64,000 nt of DNA from Peronospora farinosa (Eukaryota; Oomycota; Peronosporomycetes; Peronosporales; Peronosporaceae), in assembly GCA_947646735.1 (NCBI GenBank), contig CANTFK010000037.1:186001-250000 (forward strand). The letters run 5' to 3'. A program made the translations under genes and the position numbers. The notes below the pieces were generated by a model, which saw only the letters and a list, made by a program, of their open reading frames with translations, did not search any database and was not told the DNA's origin. Every line of letters begins with the position of its first letter. The stretch's first letter is position 1. Positions 1 to 8,717 of this stretch are shown here, piece by piece.

Positions 1-669
1 AAAAGTTCAGCCAAATTCGGGTACACGGTTAAGAGTATTTGTAACTATCGAATCAAGCAGTGGGTTGAAAAGGGATACACGTCGGAAAACCGATTCAATT
101 ATCTGGAACTTAACAAATTTAGCAAGTTCGGAGAAATACCCCACCTTCCAGGATTCAGCATGTGGGCTGCATTCAACACTGAAAAGAATTCGGTGTATGA
201 GGCTTTCGAGTTCCTTAAAGGATCGGAAGGCAGAACGATGAATCTTGATCTGATGAGGGCTCTTGCTAAAATTGGTAAGGGCGATGCAAACTTTGAATTC
301 GCTCAAGGCCTGCTATTATCCCAGCTCCAGTTTATGAAGAAGAAGCCAAAACTTTTAGAATCAACCTTCGAACTTTTCAAGCTTCAAGGGAAGAAAACAT
401 CGAATCCAACCGATTTGACTACGGATCTGCTTGGAAGGCTTTGGGTCGACTTCGTGTACATGAGAACACAGGGCAAAACGAGCAGCATCAGATGCCGTGA
501 AGTTTATAAGAAACTCTCTGATAAGGTCGGCCATGGCGCAGCCCTAAAAGTGATGAAACAGGTGCACAGGAACGGCTTTTTCTTGAAATCGCTGGAGAAG
601 GAGAATCCTATTAAGGGAGACAAAGATTTTAGTTCGTTTATGAAGAAACTTCGAAAAAAGATGGAATAG
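1..669 (+). CDS. Effector-like WY-domain protein, 3' part
   Basis: The frame is open from base 1 to a TAG at 667-669, so the gene starts outside the window and only the last 222 residues are visible. The protein is Lys-rich and helical. It shows two successive modules of the oomycete WY type. In the first, a Trp in 'IKQWVEKGYT' is followed about 25 residues later by 'LPGFSMWAAF'. The second runs from 'LLLSQLQFMKKKPKLL' to 'LWVDFVYM'. This spacing of a W helix and a Y/W helix is known from Peronosporales RXLR-type effectors, which are secreted and act inside plant cells. The signal peptide and any RXLR motif would lie upstream, so the effector role is inference. No intron is apparent. It sits at the edge of a repeat-rich block, typical for such genes. 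It could also be another WY-fold protein without a translocation motif. Confidence 0.55.
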   Translation, partial: KSSAKFGYTVKSICNYRIKQWVEKGYTSENRFNYLELNKFSKFGEIPHLPGFSMWAAFNTEKNSVYEAFEFLKGSEGRTMNLDLMRALAKIGKGDANFEFAQGLLLSQLQFMKKKPKLLESTFELFKLQGKKTSNPTDLTTDLLGRLWVDFVYMRTQGKTSSIRCREVYKKLSDKVGHGAALKVMKQVHRNGFFLKSLEKENPIKGDKDFSSFMKKLRKKME

Positions 670-905
670 AATCCCAAGTAAATATGTGTAAGACGGAGGA
701 GAGCTGGTGGAGAATTAATGCTACACTCCATAGTTACTATCGGAGGTCCTGCTAGTACCTCTACTATGACGTAGGGACAGATAGTGGTGGTAGGTGCTTT
801 ATGCTGTTGGTAAAAAGCAATTACACTGTTTATATACTTTCCTTACTTGTTTTGTATGAAGTTGAAAGTCGTATCAACAACTAATCAGCAGTTTTAACAT
901 CAAGC
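670..905. other. Intergenic spacer
   Basis: About 235 bases between the effector-like gene and the cysteine desulfurase remnant. No coding frame, repeat or RNA gene was recognised. Confidence 0.4.
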
Positions 906-1872
906 TTACTTGCCTGTGAATAACTTTGGCTATGTTCAGGTACAAGATGTGCTGGATGCGCTTACCGTACAGACGTGTTTGGTGTCCATTATGCTTGCTA
1001 ACAATGAAGTTGGATCGTTGCAGCCAGTTGCAGCAATTTCTCGAGCAGTGCGACGATTCGTCGAGGACGAGGAGAATCGGCTATGCATCCAGACGCCAGT
1101 CAAGCGATTGGTAAAGTGCGTGTGAATGTCGTGAGCTTGACGTGGATTTGGTGACAGTGGCGGGCCACAAATTCTATGCGCCAAAGGGTGTCGGCGCTCT
1201 CTACGTCTGTAAAAAAAGCATGGTTTGGACACGATGATTCACGGAGCGTCGCAGGAGAACGGACGTCGTGGTGGTACAGAGAATGTGGGACTAGTGGCGG
1301 CACTGGGCCAGGCTTGTGCGCTTGTAGAGAAGAACTTGCACGAGTACGCTGTCATCATGCAAGAGAGCAGGGCGTTCCTCCTCGAGCAGATCCAAAAGCA
1401 CTGCAGTCTCACGAATGTTAGCTACCAGGTGAACGGCCACCCAGAACTTTCACTGCCTAACACGCTCAGCATCAGCTTTGAAAACATTGACGCATCGCGT
1501 CTCCTCGACTGTAAGTCTTGTATACTTGACTTTGTTGGTTATAGGATGCTGATCTTGGTGTTGCCTGTGTAATGGACAGTGATAGAGGCCGACGGTGTCT
1601 ATGCAAGTGCAGGATCAGCGTGTCATAGCCACAAGCAAGACAGGGCTACCGAACAGGAAAAGAACCTAGACCGCGTCGAGAAACACATTACTACCATTTC
1701 ACACGTGCTAGCTGCCATGCACGTGGCTCCTGAGTTTGCCAAAGGCACACTGCGCTTGTCTGTGGGTCGCTCTACCACGCAGGAAGAGGTACTACACGCT
1801 GCTAACGCAATCCACAAGCCATCCAGCAACTGCTGTAGCTTAGCCAAGGTGTCCACAGGCACAGAACTATAA
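906..1872 (+). pseudogene. Broken cysteine desulfurase / selenocysteine lyase-like gene
   Basis: Three frames together read as a PLP-dependent class V aminotransferase of the NifS/SCLY group. In order they give 'IMLANNEVGSLQPV', 'DASQAIGKVRVNV', the PLP-lysine region 'VTVAGHKFYAPKGVGALYV', 'GASQENGRRGGTENVG', 'LPNTLSISF', the active-site cysteine loop 'YASAGSACHS' and a C-terminal 'LRLSVGRSTTQEEV'. Continuity needs single-base shifts near 1085, 1132 and 1226, each consistent with one lost base. A clean intron lies at 1511-1579 (GTAAGT...CAG) and joins in frame. The N-terminal third is missing: similarity begins near 906 without a convincing ATG. Because the loss is by isolated one-base gaps while the motifs are well kept, decay is either recent or these are assembly errors. 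The C-terminal block resembles selenocysteine lyase more than IscS, but substrate cannot be decided. Confidence 0.75.
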
Positions 1873-2064
1873 CGTCTTCTTATAACGTCCCATGTTTAGT
1901 ACATCTTGGCTGTTGTCTCTTCGTTACTGACATGTGAAGAACTTACAAAAACCCAAGCAGAAGACGCAAAATACACACGTTATACTTGCTGGTCCGCTGT
2001 CATGGCGCTAGCAAATGTTGCCTGGCAGATATTCTGCCGACTTGCTCATTCTTTATTCATCCCT

Positions 2065-3981
2065 TCAATAGCGCTTCGAAATCCAAGCCAAGAGCCATTT
2101 AAGATGCGTGAGCATGTACTTGAGCGCTCGAGTCCACTGCTCATCGTTACCAAGCGAAATAGGCAGACCACCGATTTTGCCGCGCTCTACCTTGTACGGG
2201 AACTTGAGCAATAGCTCTTCTTTCATGGCACGACGACCTGCGTCATCTACGCACTCGAGAAATAGAATCATAGCTTGATTGAAGCCTCGACGGCGGAACA
2301 TGCCACCGTCGCTGTACAGACTGTACTCTTTTCCGCACATATTGACTACACGGGAGAAGCTCCCCGAGACACGAGACGGTTACGTGAAAATTCAAAACCG
2401 GCACGGTCAGCGATAGTTGCCAGCAACAACACTGTCTGGCCCATTGCCGCGTTAATCTCGACCCACTCCACCGGTTTAGACGGTAACCTGCCAAGTCTCA
2501 GTCCATTAATGGTACCGAACAGACCGTCGTGCCAGATGTGGAAGACATCGTTGCACACGTTGTAGCACTGGAGACGGCGCAGCATATCTGATGCATGCAC
2601 TGCAAAATACACCCACGAATTGGCGCTCGTCGCGACTCAGACCCAATAAATGCTGCAAGAACGCTCCTTCAGCAAACGTGCCATGAACCAAACGCTCGAG
2701 ATCTATCCAGTTTACCAAAGCTCACGCCTCTTAGCTGTCACTTGTATAATTTCATCCTCGATGGCCTCTAACTCCGCCTTTAGTTGCCGCTCTTCCTCCT
2801 CCAAAGCGCAAAGCTCTGGGTCAATGTGCCACTCATCGGTATCGTAATCTCCATCATCGCACAATGTTCGTGCTGATGCCCGCCCTTTGTCTGCAGATTT
2901 GAGCCATAAAATCCTCGTATTGAGCTCGATCCTCCTCCAGTTCGTTCAATACTCTGTAGTAGTCATCAGAACAATGCATAATGATAAGCTCTTCTCAAAG
3001 GTGGCACAAAAAATCAGGTGCTCACTTACTGAGTAAATCGGGACAGCACCTTCCTTCACAGTCATGACAAGTAGGCAACCACTTTTTGTGTAGAACCGTG
3101 CTGTAGACAACAACTATACCACATTATGATGTATTCTTAGGGAGAAATATAATTTCATTCGCCGTACCTGCAGTCCAGTAGTTCCTGGAACCAGTTGAGA
3201 TCACTCAGCACTTTCGTATCAGACACCTTCGACGAACAACACGCTCTTGCGACATTGCATCAGACCTTTCAGTCTTTTTGGCAGTTCTACTGAGCTCACC
3301 ACCTTTCACTGCCTCCTCTCGATGCACATGAGGCTCCTCCAGCTTGCCAAAATCTACGTGCGAGGATGCATATACCCACCTTTCTTCATCGCAGTGCGGG
3401 AGGGAGTAATCCACCTCCCAGTCCGATATCCACAAGTGCGGCTTGTTCAGTAGTCGCGCCGGCACCACATCGGCAATATTTTGTCCAATATCTCCACAAT
3501 TGCAGCTCGTGTAAGCTGCAATCCTATTTACGAGGTCGAATTCAGCAGGCACCCAAACACCAACATCACTGCTGTAGTCCAGACGTTGTCGTTCCCACAC
3601 AATCTCGGGGACAATAGCCGGCGTCTTTTGCTGCTGTTGCTGTTGACTTAGTGAGGACCTAGCTGCCATATGTGCTGCTTCTTCCTCTTCATCTGCATCT
3701 GCGGTCTCTCCAGCGTCTGTTTTTTCTGTAAGTCTTGGCATCTGGTCTTCCTCGTTTTCTCCCTTGCTGTCTCGTTGCTCGGACACCTCCGACGGGTGCT
3801 CGTAGGCTACCGGTCGAAGCTTCATGATCTTCTCCTCAATGGACACTGGACTATGTTGGAATTTGAGTAGTGCACCACATTGGTGGCACGTGAACAAGCT
3901 GCAGAAAGCTATAGTACCATTACTTGTTGAAGAGGACAAGAGGACTGGCAATGCAAGAGAAAGGACAAGTCGGTAACTCAT
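2065..3981 (-). pseudogene. Broken ATG6/Beclin-1-like autophagy gene with a DysF-like segment
   Basis: Beclin 1/Atg6 is a subunit of the class III PI3-kinase complex that starts autophagosome formation. The C-terminal BARA region is unmistakable: '[19 protein letters not shown]', '[15 protein letters not shown]' and finally 'EQWTRALKYMLTHLKWLLAW'. Upstream are a glutamate-rich coiled coil (about 2700-2960) and a Cys pair near 'LPTCHDCEG'. The first exon (3981 down to about 3205) has a CxxC motif ('FTCHQCGALLKF'), a polyQ run and a segment matching dysferlin/peroxin (DysF) domains: 'WISDWEVD' followed by 'DEERWVYA' and a basic 'VVRRR' end. Probable introns lie near 3089-3168 and 2957-3028. At least five single-base shifts (about 3210, 2895, 2718, 2610 and 2360) break the frame, so the copy as written is not translatable. 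Identity as Beclin is firm; the DysF call is pattern-based. Confidence 0.75.
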
Positions 3982-4289
3982 GCGCTGTAATGTAATTTTG
4001 TCTTGTACTTCAATCAGATGGTGGACAAATTAAGTTGTCCACACCAGTGTCCAATACTATAATCAATTGATTTTACCCAATCAGAATCGCTCATAAGAAT
4101 CACTCGATTACGGTGGCGTTACTCCATCTTCCTCTTCAGTGTCTACGTCGTCTAGCTCCATCTCTCTCTGTCTACGACGTGTACTACGTCACTATTATAA
4201 TCTCTTGTTCATTTGGAAATTAATTGTCATCATTTTGACACTTGTGCCAGGCTCATCTGACGTCAACAGTCCAATAAATCAACATTCCA

Positions 4290-4565
4290 ATGAGCAGCAA
4301 TGGCTCGTTGCATCCGCCTAAGATTATTACAGCATTATCACGACCTCCAGCCACTATTGGAGCTCATGGTGGATCTACATTGACTGCTTTGTCTTCATCT
4401 CCAGCATCTTCATCTGTCGGTGCGTCCTTCTCGCCATACGCCAAGAGTCCTGCGCGTAACGCCAGACGCGTCGCTATGGAAGGGAAGAGCTTGAGTCTAT
4501 CAGCTCGAATAGGAGTGCTCTTCTTCCCGGTTTTATCTCCACGTATCATCATCAGGCCACTTTGA
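4290..4565 (+). CDS. Hypothetical Ser/Pro-rich 91-residue ORF, possibly the 5' remnant of a gene
   Basis: An ATG at 4290 opens a 91-codon frame, divergent from the Beclin gene and 308 bases from its start. The product is rich in Ser, Ala and Pro ('SSSPASSSVGASFSPYAKSP') with a short basic stretch 'SPARNARRVAMEGKSLSL'. I recognise no family. It ends just before the repetitive hAT-like gene and the LTR insertions, so it may be the first exon of a gene truncated by repeats. Weak support: only length, position and composition. Confidence 0.25.
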   Translation: MSSNGSLHPPKIITALSRPPATIGAHGGSTLTALSSSPASSSVGASFSPYAKSPARNARRVAMEGKSLSLSARIGVLFFPVLSPRIIIRPL

Positions 4566-4684
4566 TAGAATAGTTTGAATCCCGAACGCCACTTTTGGCC
4601 ACTATGAAGTTTTGCCAGGCGCCACTATTCAGATTGCGTAGAAAACTGCGTTTCGGACTCGTTGAGAGCATCATTCGCCCAAAC

Positions 4685-4859
4685 TATGCCTCCGGCGCGT
4701 AAAACATTGTTATCGAGGCGCATATACTCGCATATGGTTGGAAGGTCTGCAAGCGCAATCCATCGACGATGGAAGTCGTGTCGGTATCATGCCGCTTCTG
4801 TGTACACTTCGGTCGAGAAGAGAAGGTTGACGCCAAACGCAAACCTACGAACAACATCC
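4685..4859 (+). pseudogene. hAT-like/BED-type repetitive gene, fragment 1 (N-terminal)
   Basis: From an ATG at 4685 ('MPPARKTLLSR') the sequence passes through one frame change near 4735. It then reads as a Cys-rich N-terminal module containing 'GWKVCKRNPSTMEVVSVSC', 'RFCVHFGREEKVDAKRK' and 'PTNNI'. The frame is cut at 4859, where an LTR starts, and resumes at 6670 with 'QYFKQSFRTDVYDRHIKGQH'. The joined product resembles a multicopy oomycete family with a zinc-binding N-terminus and an RNase H-like transposase core. That family assignment rests on memory of such proteins, not on a search. The gene itself is probably an old transposon or domesticated derivative. Confidence 0.55.
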
Positions 4860-6665
4860 TGTGGAGAAGTGCCAGAGAAATGGGGTGCCCTTCGTAGTTA
4901 TTATAATAACTGGCGTGAAAGACCTCGGTCACTCTCTTGAATGAGTGACAGGGAGTGACCAGGCCCCGAACTGGTCCAAGGTCCCGAGTTCGGAGAAGGT
5001 ACTAGGATGTCCTACACTACAGATTAAAGGACCAGTGCTGCTAGGGCAGCTTAGGTTGACTCCAGGTGACAGGTGGACCCAAGGTGACCGGTTGACCCCA
5101 GGTGACCGGTGGACCCAGGTGACCGGAGGGCCCAGGTGACCGGTGAACCCAGGTGACTGGTGGACCCAGGTGACTGGTGGACCCAGGTGACCGGTGGACC
5201 CAAGTGACCGGTGGACCCAAGTGACCGGTGGACCCAGGTGACTGGTGGACCCAGGTGACTGGTGGACCCAGGTGACCGGTGGACCCAAGTGACCGATGGA
5301 CCCAGGTGACCGGTGGACCCAGGTGACCGGTGGACCCAGGTGACCGGTGGACCCAGGTGGCCGGTGGACCCAGGTGACCGGAGGGCCCAGGTGACCGGTG
5401 AACCCAGGTGACTGGTGGACCCAGGTGACTGGTGGACCCAGGTGACCGGTGGACCCAAGTGACCGGTGGACCCAAGTGACCGGTGGACCCAGGTGACTGG
5501 TGGACCCAGGTGACTGGTGGACCCAGGTGACCGGTGGACCCAAGTGACCGATGGACCCAGGTGACCGGTGGACCCAGGTGACTGGTGGACCCAGGTGACC
5601 GGTGGACCCAAGTGACCGATGGACCCAGGTGACCGGTGGACCCAGGTGACCGGTGGACCCAGGTGACCGGTGGACCCAGGTGGCCGGTGGACCCCATGTG
5701 ACAGGTGGACCCCAGGCGACAGGTGGAACCCATGTTACAGGTGGACGTGACCGGTGGACCCCAGGTGACATGTTGATCCAGGTGACCGGTGGACCTAGGT
5801 GACCAGTGAACCCCAAGAGACAGGTTGACCCCAAGTGGACCGGTTGACCCCAAGTAAACCAGGCAACCAAGTGGACCCAAGTGACCATGTGGACCAGGTG
5901 AACCAGGTGAACGAGTGAACCAGGTGACCAGGCGACAGGTGGACTCCAGGCGACAGGTGGACCCAGGTTATAGAAGGTACAAGGCTTCCTTAAAGTGCAG
6001 AGCCGGTACAAGTCCCATGTCCTAAAAGAGAAAGTTGTTCGTCCACAAGTTGACACGTGGTGTTATCTAGAGCGAAGGGTTAGGGTTAGGCAAGAAAAGC
6101 ATACAGAGAATAAGATAAATAAACACACTCGAATTTGCATTACACGTGGCAGCTTTAAGCGCCCCTCCTAAGCTTCTTCGTCGCCTCACCTCTTCCGGGC
6201 GGGATACCCTTTGGCCCCCCGACGTCCAGCAGGTGTTAGAAGGCTCAAGCTACGCAAGTTGAACCTCGGGATAGTTGGCCTGATGTGTCAAGACTCTACG
6301 ACCCGCTACAGGAAGCGGTTTTCCTACGGGGAAGAACACAAAGGGGTCCAAGGACCAAGAACAGTCAGCCACCAAAGGGGTACATAGTACCAGGTGCATC
6401 TCTCTCGACATAGTCGATTGAGCCCAAGAAACCCGGTCCCAAGTGAAGCATATCCACTCGGGGACCACCAAGTCCCTCTATACAAGACCAAGTCTTAAGT
6501 CTTCTGCGTCAACCGAGGAGCAAGACCAGCCAAGACGACGGGTACACAAGGTGAGACCCAAGGTTAACACGACACGGTATCAGGGTACCCCCTCCGCAAG
6601 TCGTCAGTCCGGTGCTGTGTGTGTTTGTGGATCTCCTACGCTGTTTGAGAATCCACTCCACCACA
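4860..6665 (+). mobile_element. Solo LTR of the 13-kb Gypsy family, copy 1 (expanded minisatellite)
   Basis: The copy begins TGTGGAGAAGTGCCAGAG and ends GAATCCACTCCACCACA, matching the reverse complement of the two LTRs of the element at 7248-20281, with canonical TG...CA ends. It interrupts the hAT-like gene. Subtracting a 4-base duplicate (ATCC at the left, AATC at the right, so diverged) rejoins the host frame exactly. Its 1806-base length exceeds the 1.3-kb sister LTRs because a 17-base minisatellite has expanded (5055-5965). Shared LTR landmarks: a 16-base palindrome at 4896-4911, a hairpin GGTCACTC/GAGTGACC at 4927-4960, and AGGGTTAGGGTTAGG at 6076-6090 followed by a TATA-like AGATAAATAAACAC. 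No internal region is attached, so it arose by LTR-LTR recombination. Confidence 0.85.
5055..5965. repeat. 17-bp GC-rich minisatellite within LTR copy 1
   Basis: About fifty tandem variants of GGTGGACCCAGGTGACC. Variants (CCAAGTGACC, GGTGACTGG, GGAGGGCCC) recur in the same order. The rare GACCGGAGGGCCC variant occurs at 5121 and 5376, exactly 255 bases or 15 units apart, which shows a higher-order repeat. Long open frames on both strands here encode only Gly-Pro-Pro-Val-Thr-Trp style repeats and are by-products of the array. Confidence 0.95.
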
Positions 6666-7247
6666 AATCAATACTTCAAACAATCTTTTCGCACTGATGT
6701 CTACGACAGGCACATAAAGGGACAGCATGGTAACTACTGGGAGAGGTATTGTAACCTAACGAATGCGCAGAAGGAGACATTATTAGACGAGAACGCTCCT
6801 CTGGTGCATCGAAACACCATACGGCCCCATTAAGGCCAAGCCCAAGCACATGTGCATTATCTTGTGAACAAGGACATCGTCGATATTATCGTGGGTGAAA
6901 TGCTCTTCCATCCTGATGACAAGAAAGAGGAAAAAAACGAGGTAGCGAGCTCTAGCCATTTTCAAGGACGTTTTTAAACCCGATTAGAACGCGCATGACT
7001 CAGGTCTTTAGACGAATCGCTATCGAATCGCCATCAAGACCCCCATACAGTTTCACATGATCGTCGGATTCGCGGGAGGAGGGGCTTCGTTTCGTATGGC
7101 TTCTCGGTTTATGCATTTGACAAAAAAGCAAGCGGGTTTGGCGTCGCTTGGGAGTGCAAGTCACAAGTATATTTGACATATCTGCGTCTTGATACCTCAG
7201 AATATTTTGGGAATCCTGGCCTCATGCTGGACATTCTCGCTTGCCAT
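6666..7247 (+). pseudogene. hAT-like/BED-type repetitive gene, fragment 2 (middle)
   Basis: This continues fragment 1 after the solo LTR. 'QYFKQSFRTDVYDRHIKGQH' and 'NYWERYCNLTNAQKE' are followed, after a shift near 6832, by 'HVHYLVNKDIVDIIVGEM' and 'FHPDDKKEEKNEVASSS'. After further stops comes 'MIVGFAGGGASFRMASRFMH'. It ends with 'WTFSLA' at the CCAT that is the left target duplication of the full-length Gypsy element. The next piece of the protein ('MDMSTHMSTSYLDIRIRL') lies 13 kb away at 20282. Besides the insertions there are at least three internal frame breaks, so the gene was probably already decaying. Confidence 0.55.
7244..7247. repeat. Left target-site duplication CCAT
   Basis: CCAT directly precedes the left LTR end TGTGG at 7248 and is repeated at 20282-20285 after the right LTR end CCACA. 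Removing the element and one copy gives a continuous host reading frame (W T F S L A M D M S T). Confidence 0.85.
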
Positions 7248-8580
7248 TGTGGTGGAGTGGATTCTCAAACAACGTAGGAGATCCACAAACACACACAGCG
7301 CCGGACTGCCGACTTGCGGAGGGGGTACCCTGATACCGTGTCGTGTTAACCTTGGGTCTCACCTTGTGTACCCGTCGTCTTGGCTGGTCTTGCTCCTCGG
7401 TTGACGTAGAAGACTTAAACTTGGTCTTTGTATAAGACTTGGACTTGGTGGTCCCCGAGTGGATATACTTCACTTGGGACCGGGTTTCTTGGGCTCAATC
7501 GACTATGTCGAGAGAGATGCACCTGGTACTATGTACCCCTTTGGTGGCTGACTGTTCTTGGTCCTTGGACCCCTTTGTGTTCTTCCCCGTAGGAAAACCG
7601 CTTCCTGTAGCGGGTCGTAGAGTGTTGACACTTACTTGACACCTCAGGCCAACTATCCCGAGGTTCAACTTGCGCTTCTTGAGCCGTCTAACACCTGCTG
7701 GACGTCGGGGGGGCCAAAGGGTATCCCGCCCGGAAGAGGTGAGGCGACGGAGAAGCTTAGGAGGGGCGCTTAAAGCTGCCACGTGTAATGCAAATTCGAG
7801 TGTGTTTATTTACCTTATACCTTGTATGCTTTTCTTGCCTAACCCTAACCCTTTGATCTGGATAGTGCCACGTGCCGACTCTTGGAGGAAGTACTGGCTC
7901 CTTGGTACCCTGTACTTTCTGTAATCTTCGATATTCTGTGTACCGGTTCTGCACCCTCGGACATTGGCCCTGGTACCCCTGGGCCTCGGTACCCTGGGCC
8001 CCGGTACCCCTGGGCCCCTGTACCCCTGGGCCCCTGTACCCCAGGGCCCCTGTACCCCTGGGCCCCTGTACCTTAGGGCCCCTGGGCCCTGGTACCCCGG
8101 TTATCCTAGGCCCCTGGGCCCCGGAACCCTGGTACCCCTAGGCCCCGGTACCCTGGCACCCCTAGGCCCCTGGGCCCCGGTATCCTGGTACCCCTGGGCC
8201 CCTGTTACCTGGGGTCCACATGTTGCCTGGGGTCCACATGTTACCTGGGGTCCACCTGTCACCTGGGTCAACCTGTCACCTGAGGTCCACCGGTCACCGG
8301 GGTCCACCTGTTGTCTGGGTCAACCTGTTGCCTGGGGTCCACCGGTCGCCTGGGTCCACCTGTTGTCTGGGACCCACCTGTTACCTGGGGTCAAATTAAG
8401 CTGTCCTAGCAGCACTGGTCCTTTGGTCTGTAGTGTAGGACATCCTAGTATCTTCTCCGAACTCGGGGCCTTGGACCCTGGTCACTCCCTGTCACTCATT
8501 CAAGAGAGTGACCGAGATCTTTCACGCCAGTTATTATAATAACTACGAAGGGCACCCCATTTCTCTGGCACTTCTCCACA
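7248..8580 (-). repeat. 3' LTR of the 13-kb Gypsy element (copy 2)
   Basis: 1333 bases, from TGTGGTGGAGTGGATTCTC to GGCACTTCTCCACA on the plus strand. Contains CCTAACCCTAACCCT at 7838-7852, a block of GTACCCCTGGGCCCC repeats (about 7965-8215), a block of GGGGTCCACCTGTCACC repeats (about 8215-8395) and the palindrome AGTTATTATAATAACT at 8529-8544. In sense orientation the LTR is preceded by the purine-rich AGGGGACAGC (8581-8590), a possible polypurine tract. Confidence 0.9.
7965..8395. repeat. GTACCCCTGGGCCCC and GGGTCCACCTGT minisatellites in LTR copy 2
   Basis: Two adjacent short arrays. The first iterates GGTACCCCTGGGCCCC; the second iterates units with GGGGTCCACCTGTCACC or GGGTCAACCTGT. 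Copy 3 has a shorter version at about 19705-20085, so the arrays differ in length between the two LTRs of one element. Confidence 0.9.
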
Positions 8581-8650
8581 GCTGTCCCCTGCGCGCTGGT
8601 CTTCCGAACTGCGGCAAGACCCCGTGCATCCTTGTCCCGTCTCCTCAACA

Positions 8651-8658
8651 TATAAGTA
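8651..8658 (+). promoter_or_regulatory. TATA-like box upstream of the antisense ORF
   Basis: CATATAAGTAGG places TATAAGTA 60 bases before the ATG at 8718, on the strand opposite to gag-pol. Its position between the LTR and an antisense frame suggests a promoter, but this is inferred from sequence only. Confidence 0.3.
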
Positions 8659-8717
8659 GGTGTTTATGTGCTTGACGATCCTCCGTATTCCTTAACTCAC
8701 CCACTTTTTATTCACCA

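Noticed and set aside
5055..5965. CRISPR-like array
   Set aside because: Units are contiguous 17-mers without unique spacers, in a eukaryotic LTR.
4929..6056. Minus-strand frames of up to 375 codons with Gly-Pro-Pro-Val-Thr-Trp repeats
   Set aside because: They lie entirely in the 17-base minisatellite. A 17-base unit has no codon phase, so all three frames read the same peptide, and no non-repeat domain is present.
7872..8539. Plus-strand frames rich in Gly-Pro-Trp-Tyr-Pro
   Set aside because: They follow the GTACCCCTGGGCCCC array in the LTR and are also seen in copy 3 with different length; no independent coding evidence.
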